Below are positions 20,676 to 32,553 of a DNA stretch of 64,000 nucleotides, piece after piece; within the stretch, counting starts at the first letter, position 1, and each line of letters begins with the position of its first letter. The notes beneath the pieces are model-generated. The model ran no database searches and had not been told where the DNA came from. It worked only from the letters and a program-made list of their open reading frames with translations. This stretch comes from Bradyrhizobium ottawaense (GTDB lineage: Bacteria; Pseudomonadota; Alphaproteobacteria; Rhizobiales; Xanthobacteraceae). Made by a program: the position numbers and the translations under genes. The stretch covers positions 7,513,001 through 7,577,000 of the forward strand of contig NZ_LT629693.1 in NCBI RefSeq assembly GCF_900099825.1, read 5' to 3'.

Positions 20676-21743
20676 ATGGCGCAGCCGATATTCTTCAAAC
20701 AACCCCCTTCGTCGACGCTGGCCGAGATCGCCGCGCTGACGAAGGCGGTATTGGTTGACCCTGCGCTCGGCGACCGGAAAATCAGGGGACTGGCTTCGCT
20801 GGACGAAGCTGGCCCCATGCATCTGGCATTCTTCGACAACCTCAAATATGCCGATCAGCTCGCCGCGACCAGGGCCGGCGCCTGCCTGGTCAGCCCGCGT
20901 TTCGAAGCCAGGGTGCCGGCCCATGTCGCGGTCCTGCGGGCCGCGCAGCCGTTCCGCGCCTTCGTCAGCCTCGCGCGCGAATGGCACGCCGATGCGCTGC
21001 GCCCGCAGACCTGGTTCGACAATGGCGGCATCGCGCCGTCAGCCATCATCGACGCGTCAGCCCATCTGGAAGACGGCGTGATCGTCGATCCGCTGGCCGT
21101 GATCGGCCCGCGGGTCGAGATCGGCGCCGGCACGGTGATCGGCGCTGGCGCCGTGATCGGCGCCGACGTCAGGATCGGCCGGGACTGCAATGTCGGCGCG
21201 CGTACTGCGATCCAGTTTGCGCTGATCGGCAACAACGTCCTGATACATCCCGGCTGCAACATCGGGCAGGACGGCTTCGGCTTCATCTTCTTCGGCCCCG
21301 ACGGCCATCTGAAGGTGCCGCAGACCGGCCGCGTCCTGATCCAGAACAACGTCGAGGTCGGCGCCGGCACCAGCATCGACCGCGGCAGCCTGCGCGATAC
21401 CGTGATCGGCGAGGGCACCAAGATCGACAATCAGGTCCAGATCGGCCACAATGTCACCATCGGCAGGCACTGCCTGCTCGCAGCCCAGATCGGGCTCGCA
21501 GGCAGCCTGACGATCGGCGACAATGTCGCGCTCGGCGCTAAGGTGGGCATCAACAACCACCTCAAGATCGGCGACGGCGCCCAGGTGACCGCGATGAGCG
21601 CGGTCAAGGACGACATCCCGCCCAACGGCCGCTGGGGCGGCCATTTTGCCAAACCGACCAAACAATGGTTTAGGGAGATCATTGCAGTGGAGCGGCTGGT
21701 ACGCGACGCCACGGCCGACACCAAGGACGAGGGACGGGAATGA
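20676..21743 (+). CDS. lpxD: UDP-3-O-(3-hydroxyacyl)glucosamine N-acyltransferase
   Basis: 355 residues. After an N-terminal uridine-binding domain comes a left-handed beta-helix of hexapeptide repeats ([20 protein letters not shown] and onward), with the catalytic His in the [12 protein letters not shown] region. Start 20676 is just after bamA; the longer frame that overlaps bamA is not coding. It performs the third step of lipid A synthesis. Confidence 0.95.
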   Translation: MAQPIFFKQPPSSTLAEIAALTKAVLVDPALGDRKIRGLASLDEAGPMHLAFFDNLKYADQLAATRAGACLVSPRFEARVPAHVAVLRAAQPFRAFVSLAREWHADALRPQTWFDNGGIAPSAIIDASAHLEDGVIVDPLAVIGPRVEIGAGTVIGAGAVIGADVRIGRDCNVGARTAIQFALIGNNVLIHPGCNIGQDGFGFIFFGPDGHLKVPQTGRVLIQNNVEVGAGTSIDRGSLRDTVIGEGTKIDNQVQIGHNVTIGRHCLLAAQIGLAGSLTIGDNVALGAKVGINNHLKIGDGAQVTAMSAVKDDIPPNGRWGGHFAKPTKQWFREIIAVERLVRDATADTKDEGRE

Positions 21744-22201
21744 TCGAGGAGGCACCGGTCAGGTTTGAGCTCGTGGATATCAACGAGATCCTCAAGACGC
21801 TGCCGCACCGTTATCCGATGCTGCTGATCGACCGGGTGAAGAATATCCGGACCGATTACAGCGGTATTGGCATCAAGAACGTCACCTTCAACGAACCGCC
21901 GTTTCTCGGGCATTTTCCGGAACGGCCGGTCTATCCCGGCGTGATGATGATCGAGGCCATGGCGCAGACCGCCGGCGTCATCGGCATCAAGTCGGTCGAG
22001 GGCACCGAGAAGCCGCGCGCGGTTTATTTCCTCACCATCGATAAGTGCAAGTTTCGCAAGCCCGTGATGCCCGGCGACACCGTCGAGTATCACATGCGCT
22101 CGATCGGCCGCCGCAAGACCATGTGGTGGTTTCACGGCGATGCCAAGGTGGACGGCACTGTCGTCGCCGAGGCCGATGTCGGTGCGATGCTGACGGACTG
22201 A
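21740..22201 (+). CDS. fabZ: (3R)-hydroxyacyl-ACP dehydratase FabZ
   Basis: 153 residues, hotdog fold. The catalytic His and Glu lie in [36 protein letters not shown]. It overlaps lpxD by 4 bp (ATGA), so the two are co-translated, linking fatty acid elongation to lipid A acylation. Confidence 0.96.
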   Translation: MIEEAPVRFELVDINEILKTLPHRYPMLLIDRVKNIRTDYSGIGIKNVTFNEPPFLGHFPERPVYPGVMMIEAMAQTAGVIGIKSVEGTEKPRAVYFLTIDKCKFRKPVMPGDTVEYHMRSIGRRKTMWWFHGDAKVDGTVVAEADVGAMLTD

Positions 22202-22220
22202 TCAGGCTCGCGCGCGAACG

Positions 22221-22562
22221 CTAGCTACCGGGAGGCCGCTTGATCCGGCAGCCGTAACGTCCGTCCGGCGCCGATCCCCTGATGTTCTGATTGAAGAACT
22301 GGCCCATCGACGGCGCGCCCATGAAGCCGTCGAATGTTTCAGGCGGAAGTTCGCAAAATCGATCGTAGCCGCCCTTGATGCCGACGATCATGGCGCATTG
22401 CGCGCGGTCGTAGCAGACGCGCTGGATCATGGTGCTACGATTGATATCCCGGCACTCGAACGTCCCGAGATCGACCGGGCCGCTATCCCGCACCTCCACC
22501 GTCTCCGTGCCGGCCGGCGCGGTTAGCAGAAGCAGGATGAAGCTCGTCGCCGCCCGGATCAT
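22221..22562 (-). CDS. small exported KTSC-domain-like protein
   Basis: 113 residues. A signal peptide (MIRAATSFILLLLTAPAG) is followed by a domain resembling KTSC: CRDINRSTMIQRVCYD, then MIVGIKGGYDRFCELPPETF and GQFFNQNIRG. The Cys residues would suit the periplasm. It lies on the opposite strand between fabZ and lpxA, interrupting an otherwise single-strand lipid A cluster. Role unknown. Confidence 0.7.
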   Translation of the reverse strand: MIRAATSFILLLLTAPAGTETVEVRDSGPVDLGTFECRDINRSTMIQRVCYDRAQCAMIVGIKGGYDRFCELPPETFDGFMGAPSMGQFFNQNIRGSAPDGRYGCRIKRPPGS

Positions 22563-22937
22563 GGTGTTGTGCGCATATCGACACGGGATTTCGTGCCAGC
22601 TGATTCCGATTCAATCAGAACCGGGGCTTCAATCAAATCTGTTTTTGTTCTGCTGGAACGAACAGGGGGTGTGTTTTCACGCTGCCATGTCCGCTTAACA
22701 TTCTCTTACTGAAGCACTTCATCGCTTCGATGTGGACGATTGTTTTTGCGGACGTCGTGAGAGCGGGCGCTGTGCCTTTTCTTCTCGCCTTCCTGACGGG
22801 ACATCGATCGTGCTCTTGCCAGCTTCGCAACACGGCGTAACCATACGTCACTGGACAGCGCCGGAATGTCACGCTAACCAGCGGAAAATACGGCATATTC
22901 CCCCGACCCTTACTGGCTTGAAGCGGACTTTTGGTTA
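22563..22937. other. 375-bp gap before lpxA
   Basis: Leader of lpxA and divergent region of the KTSC-like gene. It is less GC-rich than its surroundings and probably holds promoters in both directions. I could not fix a convincing -35/-10 pair, and saw no gene. Confidence 0.4.
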
Positions 22938-23741
22938 ATGAGCATGATCGATCCCACCGCGCGGATTGAAGATGGCGCCGTGATCGGCGAGGGCACCTCG
23001 GTCGGTCCCTATTGCATCATCGGGCCCAGCGTCGTCATCGGCGCGAATTGCAGGCTGATCGCGCATGTTCATGTCACCGCGCAGACCACGATCGGCGACG
23101 GCTGCATCATCTATCCGTTCGTCTCGCTCGGCACCCCGCCGCAAAGCCTGAGCTATCGCGGCGAACTGACCCGGCTCGAGATCGGCGCCGGCTGCACCAT
23201 CCGCGAATCCGTCACCATGAACGCCGGCACGGTCGCGGGCGGCGGCGTGACGCGGGTCGGCGAGCGCGGCTACTTCATGAACTGCAGCCATGTCGGGCAC
23301 GATTGCCAGGTCGGCAATGACGTGATCTTCGCGACCTCGGCGACGCTGGGCGGTCACTGCGAGATCGGCGACTTCGTCTTCATCGGCGGGCTGTCGGCGG
23401 TGCATCAGTTCACGCGGATCGGGCCGCAGGTGATGGTCGGCGGCGTCTGCGGCGTGCGCGGTGACGTCATTCCGTTCGGCCTCGTCAACGGCCAGTATGC
23501 GAGCCTCGAAGGTCTCAACATCATCGGCATGAAGCGCCGCAAGTTCACCAAGGAGCGCCTCGTCAAAGTGCGGTCGTTCTATCAAAAGCTGTTTCACGGC
23601 CCCGGCATTTTTGCCGAGCGCCTGACCTCGGTGCAGCCGCAGGCCGCAGACGATCCTGCGATCGCGGAAATTCTCGCCTTCATCGATCACGGCAAGCATC
23701 GCGCGCTGTGCCTTCCCGCCGACGACGGCAACAAGTCTTGA
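22938..23741 (+). CDS. lpxA: acyl-ACP--UDP-N-acetylglucosamine O-acyltransferase
   Basis: 267 residues, left-handed beta-helix hexapeptide-repeat enzyme (AVIGEGTSVGPYCIIGPSVV). The catalytic His is in MNCSHVGHDCQVGNDV, followed by the helical C-terminus with GLNIIGMKRRKFTKE. It makes the first committed lipid A intermediate. ATG at 22938 or 22944 could be the start. Confidence 0.96.
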   Translation: MSMIDPTARIEDGAVIGEGTSVGPYCIIGPSVVIGANCRLIAHVHVTAQTTIGDGCIIYPFVSLGTPPQSLSYRGELTRLEIGAGCTIRESVTMNAGTVAGGGVTRVGERGYFMNCSHVGHDCQVGNDVIFATSATLGGHCEIGDFVFIGGLSAVHQFTRIGPQVMVGGVCGVRGDVIPFGLVNGQYASLEGLNIIGMKRRKFTKERLVKVRSFYQKLFHGPGIFAERLTSVQPQAADDPAIAEILAFIDHGKHRALCLPADDGNKS

Positions 23742-23760
23742 TGACGGGATCGCCGCAGCC

Positions 23761-24618
23761 ATGACGTCAGCGGCCCCGGAAATTTCCTCGCCGGTCGGCG
23801 TCATTGCGGGCGGCGGCGCCATGCCGTTCGCGGTCGCGGACTCGCTGCAGAAGCGCGGCATCGCGCCGGTACTGTTTGCCTTGCGCGGCGCCTGCGATCC
23901 CGTGGCCGTGGAACGCTTTCGGCATCACTGGATTTCAGTCGGACAACTCGGCCGCGCCATAAAACTGTTCCGCAGCGAGGGCTGCCGCGACCTGATCTTC
24001 ATCGGCTCGCTTTTGCGGCCGGCGCTGTCGGAGATCAGGCTGGACCTCGGCACGATCAGCCGGATCGGCTCTATCATGTCGGCGTTTCGGGGTGGCGACG
24101 ACCATCTGTTGTCGGGGATCGGCCGCATCTTCGAACAGGACGGCTTTCGGATGGTCGGCATAAGGGACGTCGCCCCGGATATTCTGATTCCGGAGGGGAC
24201 CATCGCCCGCGCCACGCCCGATCCGGCGGCCAGCGCCGATATCGAGAGGGGACGGCAGGTGCTCCGCGCGCTCGGTCCCTTCGACATTGGTCAGGCCGTG
24301 GTCGTGATCGACGGCCACGTCGTGGCGGTCGAGGACATCGAGGGCACGGACGGTTTGCTGGCACGCGTGGCGCGCCTGCGGGAGGCGGGCCGCATCCGTG
24401 CCAGCCGTGGCCGGGGTGTGCTGGTGAAGGCCCCCAAGAGTAGCCAGGATCTGCGCTTCGACCTTCCGGCGGTGGGCCCCAAAACCGTCGAAGGCGTGGC
24501 CAAAGCCGGGCTCGCCGGCATGGCCGTCATCGCCGGCAACACCATTGCCGCGGAATCGCAGGAAATGATCGCCGCTGCCGACAAGGCCGGGGTTTTCATC
24601 CAGGGCCTGCCAGCGTGA
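23761..24618 (+). CDS. lpxI: UDP-2,3-diacylglucosamine pyrophosphatase LpxI
   Basis: 285 residues of the LpxI (formerly DUF1009) family, the alphaproteobacterial replacement for LpxH. Landmarks are VGVIAGGGAMPFAVADSLQ, FIGSLLRP, GDDHLLSGIGRIFE and the C-terminal GVLVKAPKSSQDLRFDLPAVG. It hydrolyses UDP-diacylglucosamine to lipid X. It sits between lpxA and lpxB, 20 bp after lpxA. Confidence 0.93.
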   Translation: MTSAAPEISSPVGVIAGGGAMPFAVADSLQKRGIAPVLFALRGACDPVAVERFRHHWISVGQLGRAIKLFRSEGCRDLIFIGSLLRPALSEIRLDLGTISRIGSIMSAFRGGDDHLLSGIGRIFEQDGFRMVGIRDVAPDILIPEGTIARATPDPAASADIERGRQVLRALGPFDIGQAVVVIDGHVVAVEDIEGTDGLLARVARLREAGRIRASRGRGVLVKAPKSSQDLRFDLPAVGPKTVEGVAKAGLAGMAVIAGNTIAAESQEMIAAADKAGVFIQGLPA

Positions 24619-25802
24619 CGCCGGGACGCGCGGCCGCTGAGACCGGGCGGAAGGTTTTTCTGATCGCAACCGAGGAATCCGGCGACCGCCTTGGCGCCGC
24701 TCTGATGAAGATACTGCGCCAGCGTCTTGGTGGCGCGGTGCGGTTTGAGGGAGTCGGCGGCCGCGCGATGGCACGCGAAGGTCTGGATTCGCTGTTTCCG
24801 ATCGAGGAGCTCTCGATCATCGGGCTCGCCGCCGTTGTGAAGCAGCTGCCGAAGATCCTGCGGCTGATCCGCCAAACCGCCGCCGCCGTGACCGAGGCCG
24901 CGCCGGATGTCCTCGTCATCATCGATAGTCCCGACTTTACCCACCGCGTCGCCCGGCGTGTTCGCGCCCGCGATGTCAGGATCCCGATCGTCGATTACGT
25001 CTCGCCCTCGGTCTGGGCGTGGCGGCCGGGCCGGGCGCGGGCGATGCGGACCTATGTCGATCATGTGCTGGCCCTGCTGCCGTTCGAGCCCGAGGCCTAT
25101 CGCAGGCTTCATGGGCCGCCTTGCAGCTATGTCGGGCATCCCCTGACCGAGCAACTGGCGTCGCTGCGGCCGAACGTCGACGAGGCGAGGCGGCGCGACG
25201 AGGCGCCGCCGGTGCTTCTGGTGCTGCCGGGAAGCCGCCGCAGCGAAATTCGCCACCACATGGCCGACTTCGGCGCGACGCTTGGACGGCTGGCCGAGCA
25301 GGGCGTGGCGTTCGAACCCGTGCTGCCGACCATGCCGCATCTGCAGGAGGCGGTCGCGGACGGGATCAAGGCCTGGCCGGTGCAGCCCCGCGTCGTGATC
25401 GGCGAGCAGGAGAAGCGGGCGGCGTTCCGGATCGCGCATGCGGCGCTGGCGAAGTCCGGCACGGTGACGCTCGAGCTGGCGCTGGCAGGCGTGCCGATGG
25501 TCACGGCCTATCGGACCGGCGCGATGGAGGCCTGGATATTGCGGCGGGCGATCAAGGTGAATTCGGTGATATTGGCTAATCTCGTCGTCGGCGAGAATGT
25601 GGTGCCCGAATTCCTGCAGGAAGACTGCACGCCGGAAAAGCTGGCCGCGGCGCTGCGCGACTTGCTTGGCGATTCAGTGCTGCGGCGGAAACAGGTCGAG
25701 GCGTTTGGCAAAATCGACGGGATCATGTCGACCGGCAACGCACCGCCCAGCGTCCGGGCGGCCGACATCGTGCTCGCGACCATGCGCGAGGCACGGCGCT
25801 AG
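24615..25802 (+). CDS. lpxB: lipid A disaccharide synthase
   Basis: 395 residues, glycosyltransferase family 19. Segments are KVFLIATEESGDRLGAALM, IDSPDFTHRVARR, VDYVSPSVWAWRPGRA, LPGSRRSEIRHH and AKSGTVTLELALAGVPMV. It uses a GTG start overlapping the lpxI stop by 4 bp. It joins lipid X to UDP-diacylglucosamine. Confidence 0.95.
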   Translation: MTPGRAAAETGRKVFLIATEESGDRLGAALMKILRQRLGGAVRFEGVGGRAMAREGLDSLFPIEELSIIGLAAVVKQLPKILRLIRQTAAAVTEAAPDVLVIIDSPDFTHRVARRVRARDVRIPIVDYVSPSVWAWRPGRARAMRTYVDHVLALLPFEPEAYRRLHGPPCSYVGHPLTEQLASLRPNVDEARRRDEAPPVLLVLPGSRRSEIRHHMADFGATLGRLAEQGVAFEPVLPTMPHLQEAVADGIKAWPVQPRVVIGEQEKRAAFRIAHAALAKSGTVTLELALAGVPMVTAYRTGAMEAWILRRAIKVNSVILANLVVGENVVPEFLQEDCTPEKLAAALRDLLGDSVLRRKQVEAFGKIDGIMSTGNAPPSVRAADIVLATMREARR

Positions 25803-25810
25803 GAGGTTGC

Positions 25811-25899
25811 GTAGGGTGGGCAAAGGCGCTCTTGCGCCGTGCCCACCATTATTGATCGTGGTCCTCAATGGTGGGCACGCTACGCTTTGCCCACCCTAC
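25811..25899. repeat. nested palindromic repeat (REP/MITE-like)
   Basis: Outer arms GTAGGGTGGGCAAAG (25811-25825) and CTTTGCCCACCCTAC (25885-25899) are perfect 15-bp complements. Inner arms GTGCCCACCATT (25839-25850) and AATGGTGGGCAC (25867-25878) are perfect 12-bp complements. Such nested palindromes between genes are typical of dispersed repeats mobilised in trans. No second copy is seen in the window. Confidence 0.7.
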
Positions 25900-25904
25900 A
25901 AAGC

Positions 25905-25940
25905 AGAAAGCCGGATGCTGCGAGTGCATCCGGCTTTCCA
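25905..25940 (-). terminator. gltA terminator hairpin
   Basis: AGCCGGATG (25909-25917) pairs with CATCCGGCT (25927-25935) around a 9-nt loop. On the minus strand it is followed by TTCTGCTTTG. It lies about 30 bp after the gltA stop and could also serve lpxB from the other side. Confidence 0.65.
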
Positions 25941-25963
25941 TGGTCTCGCAAACGCGGGAGTTG

Positions 25964-27268
25964 TTATTTCCGCTTGGCGATATCGACGTAATCGCGGCGC
26001 GCGACGCCGGTGTAGAGCTGGCGCGGACGGCCGATCTTCTGCTGCGGATCCTCGATCATCTCGCTCCACTGGCTGATCCAGCCGACGGTGCGGGCGACCG
26101 CGAACAGCACGGTGAACATCGAGGTCGGGAAGCCCATCGCCTTCAGCGTGATGCCCGAATAGAAGTCGACGTTCGGGTAGAGCTTGCGGTCAATGAAGTA
26201 GGGATCGCTCAGCGCGATCTTTTCCAGTTCCAGCGCCACCTTCAGCATCGGGTCGTCGCCATGGCCGGTCTCGGCCAGCACGGCGTGACACATCTTCTGC
26301 ATGATCTTGGCGCGCGGATCGTAGTTCTTGTAGACGCGGTGTCCGAAGCCCATCAGGCGGACTTCGCTGTTCTTGTCCTTCACCTTGGCGATGAATTCCG
26401 GAATCTTGTCGACCGAGCCGATGTCGGCCAGCATCGCCAGTGCGGCTTCGTTGGCGCCGCCATGCGCCGGGCCCCACAGGCAGGCGATGCCGGCGGCGAT
26501 GCAGGCGAACGGATTGGCGCCGGAGGAGCCGGCAATCCGCACCGTCGAGGTCGAGGCGTTCTGTTCGTGGTCGGCGTGCAGGATGAAGATCTTGTCGAGC
26601 GCGTCAGCCAGCACCGGATTGATCTTGTAGTCCTCGCAAGGCACCGCAAAGCACATGTGCAGGAAGTTCTCGGCAAAGGTGAGCGAGTTCTTCGGGTACA
26701 TGAAGGGCTGGCCGATGGTGTATTTGAAGGCCATCGCGGCCAGCGTCGGCACCTTCGCGATCATGCGCATCGAGGCGATCATGCGCTGCTTCGGATCGTT
26801 GATGTCGGTGGAGTCATGATAGAACGCGGCCAGCGCGCCGACCGCGGCGACCATGATCGCCATCGGGTGGGCGTCGCGGCGGAAGCCCTGGAAGAAGCGG
26901 GCCATCTGCTCGTGAACCATGGTGTGATGGATCACGCGGCTGTCGAAATCCTGCTTCTGGGCGGCGGTCGGGAGTTCCCCGTAGAGCAGCAGGTAGCAGG
27001 TCTCGAGGAAGTCGCCCTTCTCGGCGAGCTGCTCGATCGGATAGCCGCGGTATTCGAGAATGCCGGCGTCACCGTCGATATAGGTGATCTTCGACTGGCA
27101 GCTCCCGGTCGAGGTGAAGCCGGGGTCGTAGGTGAACATCCCGGCCTGGCTGTAGAGCTTGGCGATGTCGATGACATCTGGCCCCACCGTGCCGCTGAGG
27201 ATCGGAAAATCGTAGGTCTTGTTACCTACCGTTAGCGTTGCAGTCTTGTTGCTGGATTTTGCGTCCAT
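25964..27268 (-). CDS. gltA: citrate synthase
   Basis: 434 residues, the hexameric type II form. Catalytic regions are [43 protein letters not shown] and [13 protein letters not shown]. It condenses oxaloacetate and acetyl-CoA at the entry of the TCA cycle. It stands alone with its own hairpin terminator. Confidence 0.97.
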   Translation of the reverse strand: MDAKSSNKTATLTVGNKTYDFPILSGTVGPDVIDIAKLYSQAGMFTYDPGFTSTGSCQSKITYIDGDAGILEYRGYPIEQLAEKGDFLETCYLLLYGELPTAAQKQDFDSRVIHHTMVHEQMARFFQGFRRDAHPMAIMVAAVGALAAFYHDSTDINDPKQRMIASMRMIAKVPTLAAMAFKYTIGQPFMYPKNSLTFAENFLHMCFAVPCEDYKINPVLADALDKIFILHADHEQNASTSTVRIAGSSGANPFACIAAGIACLWGPAHGGANEAALAMLADIGSVDKIPEFIAKVKDKNSEVRLMGFGHRVYKNYDPRAKIMQKMCHAVLAETGHGDDPMLKVALELEKIALSDPYFIDRKLYPNVDFYSGITLKAMGFPTSMFTVLFAVARTVGWISQWSEMIEDPQQKIGRPRQLYTGVARRDYVDIAKRK

Positions 27269-27440
27269 CGTGAAGTCCCCGATGAAATCGTTGCGAAAAC
27301 CGGGCCGACTTGGGTGCCATTCTCAGGGCAGATACAAGGCGAGCCGGATTGTCTAGAAGGCGGCGTGAAATGGGTAGCTTATTGCCCTGTGCACTGCAAG
27401 ATGGACCCTGGTAGCCCGCCATCCGTCCTTGGCAGGGGGC

Positions 27441-28865
27441 TTATCCGGCCGCCTGGTCGCCGAGCCGGGCCAGGCATTGGTCCCGTCCCAGCACCGCCAA
27501 AACATCGAAAATACCCGGTGAAGTCGTGCGCCCGGTCAGGGCTACCCGAAGTGGCTGGGCGACGGCGCCCAGTTTGAGATTGTTTTGCTCGGCGAAATTC
27601 CGCATGGCGGCTTCGGTGGTCTGTGCGCCCCAGTCGGTGACCGTTTCCAGCGCGGTGCGGAGTTGGCCGATCAGGGCGCGGGTTTCCGGCGTCAGCACGG
27701 CGGCAGCCTTCGGCTCGACCTCGAGCGGACGGTCGGCAAAGATGAAATACGAGCCGGCGATCAGTTCGAGCAGCGTCTTGGCGCGCTCCTTCAGGCTCGG
27801 CATCGCCCGCAGCAACTGGGCGCGGGTGGTGTCGTTGAGCTTCGCCTTCAACTCCGCGCCGTCGGGGACGTAGTCCAGCACCTTCTCGAACTGGCTTACC
27901 AGCGCCTGGTCGTCGGCGTGGCGGATATAGTGGCCGTTGAGGTTTTCCAGCTTGGCGAAATCGAACCGCGCAGCGGACCGGCCGATCGCCGGCAGGTCGA
28001 ACGCGTCGATCATCTCCTGCGTCGAGAAGATCTCCTGGTCGCCATGGCTCCAGCCGAGCCGGACCAGATAATTGCGCAGCGCCGCGGGCAGATAGCCCAT
28101 GGCGCGGTAAGCCTCGACGCCCAGTGCGCCATGGCGTTTCGACAGTTTTGCGCCGTCGGGGCCGTGGATCAGCGGGATATGGGACATGTTCGGGATGTCC
28201 CATCCCAGCGCGTCGTAGATCTGCTTCTGGCGGGCGGCGTTGATCAGGTGATCGTCGCCCCGGATCACGTGGGTCACGCCCATGTCGTGGTCGTCGACCA
28301 CCACCGCCAGCATGTAGGTCGGGTTGCCGTCGCCGCGCAGCAACACGAGATCGTCGAGGTTCTCGTTCTGCCAGACCACGCGGCCCTGCACCTGGTCGTC
28401 GATCACGGTCTCGCCGGTCTGCGGTGCCTTGAGGCGGATGGTGGGCTTCATGCCGGCAGGCGCGTCGGAAGGGTCACGGTCGCGCCACAGGCCGTTATAG
28501 AGGCGGGTGCGGCCCTCGGCGCGGGCCTGCTCGCGCATCGCGGTCAGTTCTTCCGACGTCGCGTAGCAATGATAGGCCTTGCCGCTGGCGAGCAGTTGCT
28601 CTGCCACTTCACGGTGCCGGGCGGCGCGGCTGAACTGGTAGATGACGTCGCCGTCCCAATCGAGTTCGAGCCACTTCAGGCCGTCGAGAATGGCTGATAT
28701 GGCGGGTTCAGTCGACCGCTCGCGATCGGTGTCCTCGATCCGCAGCAGCATCTTGCCGCCGCGCTTCTTGGCATAGAGCCAGTTGAACAAGGCGGTACGG
28801 GCGCCGCCGATATGGAGGAAGCCGGTAGGCGAGGGGGCGAAGCGGGTGACGACGGAATCAGTCAT
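27441..28865 (-). CDS. gltX: glutamyl-tRNA synthetase
   Basis: 474 residues, class I synthetase. The HIGH-type motif is [20 protein letters not shown] near the N-terminus and the KMSKS-type motif is [11 protein letters not shown]. The C-terminal helical anticodon domain is present and the length is normal. It is divergent from glnS across about 140 bp that must hold both promoters. Confidence 0.96.
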   Translation of the reverse strand: MTDSVVTRFAPSPTGFLHIGGARTALFNWLYAKKRGGKMLLRIEDTDRERSTEPAISAILDGLKWLELDWDGDVIYQFSRAARHREVAEQLLASGKAYHCYATSEELTAMREQARAEGRTRLYNGLWRDRDPSDAPAGMKPTIRLKAPQTGETVIDDQVQGRVVWQNENLDDLVLLRGDGNPTYMLAVVVDDHDMGVTHVIRGDDHLINAARQKQIYDALGWDIPNMSHIPLIHGPDGAKLSKRHGALGVEAYRAMGYLPAALRNYLVRLGWSHGDQEIFSTQEMIDAFDLPAIGRSAARFDFAKLENLNGHYIRHADDQALVSQFEKVLDYVPDGAELKAKLNDTTRAQLLRAMPSLKERAKTLLELIAGSYFIFADRPLEVEPKAAAVLTPETRALIGQLRTALETVTDWGAQTTEAAMRNFAEQNNLKLGAVAQPLRVALTGRTTSPGIFDVLAVLGRDQCLARLGDQAAG

Positions 28866-29007
28866 TATCGGGACGGGCCATATGCATGAGAAGCGGTGGT
28901 GTATAGCAGGACCGGTGCATAACTAAAGTCTCCGCAGGGGCAAAGCGGGCTTGGCTCGCAGGGGCGAATTTGGCAGAAGGGCCCCTGATCCCGAACAGGA
29001 CTTAATA

Positions 29008-30690
<1,683 letters not shown>

Positions 30691-30713
30691 AGCCTGTTTG
30701 ATTGGATCACCCG

Positions 30714-31097
30714 ATGAGCGCGACCGACGACATCGTCTCCGGCATCATGGCGAAATGGGCTGATAACTTCAGCAGGTTCGACGCCGAAGCACAGGCTTCG
30801 CTGTATTCGAACAACGCGCTGTTCTTCGGCTCGAAGCCTGTGCTCTATCGTGGCAAGGACGGCGTCGCGGCGTATTTCAACGGCTTGCAGAAATGGCGCT
30901 CGCGGCAGGTGCAGTTCACCGACGTGGTCGTGGTGCCGGCCGGGGACGATGTGATCAATGTCGCCGGCATTGCCAATTTCGTGATCGACGAGGGCGCCAC
31001 CAACCTGTCGGTCAAGATCACCTGGGTGATCGTGCGCGAAGACGGCGACTGGAAGATCGTCAGCCATCATGTGTCGTCTCGGGGTGCGCTGATCTAG
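30714..31097 (+). CDS. SnoaL/NTF2-like protein
   Basis: 127 residues with the cone-shaped NTF2 fold signature: IVSGIMAKWADNFSRFDAEA at the start, YRGKDGVAAYFNGL, and the closing KITWVIVREDGDWKIVSHHVS. This resembles the SgcJ/EcaC-type nuclear transport factor 2 group. No catalytic assignment is possible. It is 24 bp downstream of glnS. Confidence 0.75.
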   Translation: MSATDDIVSGIMAKWADNFSRFDAEAQASLYSNNALFFGSKPVLYRGKDGVAAYFNGLQKWRSRQVQFTDVVVVPAGDDVINVAGIANFVIDEGATNLSVKITWVIVREDGDWKIVSHHVSSRGALI

Positions 31098-31117
31098 GCG
31101 ACTGCCCGAAAGGCCGC

Positions 31118-31399
31118 CTAGCAGCCCCGGCAAATGCCGCGCATGGCGCGGGCAAGTGTCACATCGTCCGATGTCATCGGCTCCAGCGGCTTCGACTGCT
31201 CGGCCTCGCGGGCCGCTTGCGCCTTTTGGCGGTCGGCGCGGGCCGCCTCCTGGCGCTGATAGCACGCCTCCCGTTCGGCCTTGTCCTGGACGAAACGGCA
31301 TTGCTCGGCCGCAGCATCGGCGGAAACGGAGGCGGTCATTGTCAGGGGGAACGACAAGGCCAATGACAAGCCAAGTTTGAAGCAGGCCGCAAATTTCAT
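31118..31399 (-). CDS. small exported Cys-containing protein
   Basis: 93 residues from MKFAACFKLGLSLALSFPL, a clear signal peptide ending near SVSADA. The mature part has four Cys (QCRFVQDKAEREACY and a C-terminal GICRGC), a charged coiled-coil-like middle (RQEAARADRQKAQAAREAEQ) and no known domain. An upstream extension to 31480 is unlikely because it would bury the signal peptide. Confidence 0.6.
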   Translation of the reverse strand: MKFAACFKLGLSLALSFPLTMTASVSADAAAEQCRFVQDKAEREACYQRQEAARADRQKAQAAREAEQSKPLEPMTSDDVTLARAMRGICRGC

Positions 31400-31544
31400 G
31401 TCTCGCCCTTGATCCCGGTCCGAATCCGATTCCGCCCGACTGTACCGATAGTCGGGATCCGTTTCCTCAGGTTTCTGCATCCGTTCTGCTATTCATGACA
31501 CGTTCCGGTAGCTTTGCGCCCTGCAGGGCATCGCGGGTAGCGGG

Positions 31545-32148
31545 ATGGCGGAGCAGGGCAATACGCCGGGTGGACGTCGTGGCTATGCCGGAACCTGGCC
31601 GCCGCGCACGGCGGCGCCGGTCGGCGGTTTTGCACCGTCCGTTCGCGGCGCCTGGCCGCCGTTCATCGAAACCCTGCGCCAATGGGTGCGCGCGGAGGCG
31701 GGCGCCGGCCGGCTGCTGCCGTGGGTGCCGGTCGCGTTCGGCACCGGCATCGCGTTCTATTTTGCCGCCGACCACGAGCCGGTGCTGTCGGTGGCCGCCA
31801 CCGTGGCGCTGGCGCTTGGCGCGGTGGCGCTGTTGTTGCGGCGGCAGAAATTCTTTCCTGTGGCCGTGATGATCGCGGCGGTCGCGGCAGGCTTTGCCAC
31901 CGCGACCTGGAAGACCGCGCGGATCGCGCACGGCGTGCTGGCGCGGCCGATGTTCTCGGTGACGCTGACCGGGTTCGTCGAGACCCGCGATATCCGCGAG
32001 CGCACCGACCGGTTCGTGCTGCGGGTCGTCACCATGGAAAGCGCGCGCGGGCCAACCAAACTGGAACGGGTGCGGCTGTCGGTGAAGAAGGGCACGGCGC
32101 CTGCGGTCGGCAGCTTTGTCGCGCTGAAGGCGCGGCTGTTGCCGCCGG
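31545..32148 (+). pseudogene. comEC: comEC, N-terminal fragment
   Basis: N-terminal part of ComEC/Rec2, the inner-membrane DNA uptake channel. A Pro/Gly-rich cytoplasmic start (MAEQGNTPGGRRGYAG) is followed by hydrophobic helices (LLPWVPVAFGTGIAFYFAA, VAATVALALGAVALLL, VAVMIAAVAAGFATATW) and the start of the DUF4131 OB-like domain (MFSVTLTGFVETRDIRERTD). Similarity ends near ARLLPP. The frame then runs 9 codons into foreign DNA (to 32177). The other pieces are at 41391-41709 and 58546-59611. Confidence 0.85.
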
Positions 32149-32157
32149 GGCAAAGAG

Positions 32158-32319
32158 GTGTCGCAAACCGAGTTTAATCTCGTGAAGGTCTGGAAGGACC
32201 GAGCCATGCGCGACCCGGAATTCCAGAAGAAATATTTGAACTCAGATCCGGACGCGCTGCAGAAAATGACGCTCGCCAATATCGTTTTGAACAGCAACAT
32301 CAAGAAGGAAAAATCCTGA
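32158..32319 (+). pseudogene. C-terminal fragment of a phage-like protein
   Basis: 53 codons in frame, from the breakpoint region to a TGA at 32317: KVWKDRAMRDPEFQKKYLNS, then ALQKMTLANIVLNSNIKKE. It has no proper start of its own except a GTG at the junction, so it is probably the tail of a longer phage gene cut by the recombination. The next gene starts in the overlapping TGATG. Confidence 0.5.
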
Positions 32320-32543
32320 TGCGTTTCACCTGCAAATTTCTCAATCCGGATACCGACGAACGAAAATCGATCGTTACATCGCTCACGGCGGCTGAATGCC
32401 GGTCGATCGAGAGCCTGCGCAAGCATAAGGGCGACGATACGGCTGAAGTCACAGCTGAGGCCTGTGCGCTGCGGCGCGCCTACAGCGAAGTTCCTGACGG
32501 ATTTCGTCACGTCGAACCACCGACTTTGGTCATTTCGCAATAG
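32319..32543 (+). CDS. small hypothetical protein of the prophage remnant
   Basis: 74 residues (MRFTCKFLNPDTDERKSIVT...), no domain recognised. The ATG overlaps the previous stop (TGATG), which is typical phage packing. It ends 10 bp before the next start. Confidence 0.55.
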   Translation: MRFTCKFLNPDTDERKSIVTSLTAAECRSIESLRKHKGDDTAEVTAEACALRRAYSEVPDGFRHVEPPTLVISQ

Positions 32544-32553
32544 GAGAATTGAC

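Noticed and set aside
25868..27235. 455-codon plus-strand frame
   Set aside because: Antisense shadow of gltA, caused by high GC at third positions.
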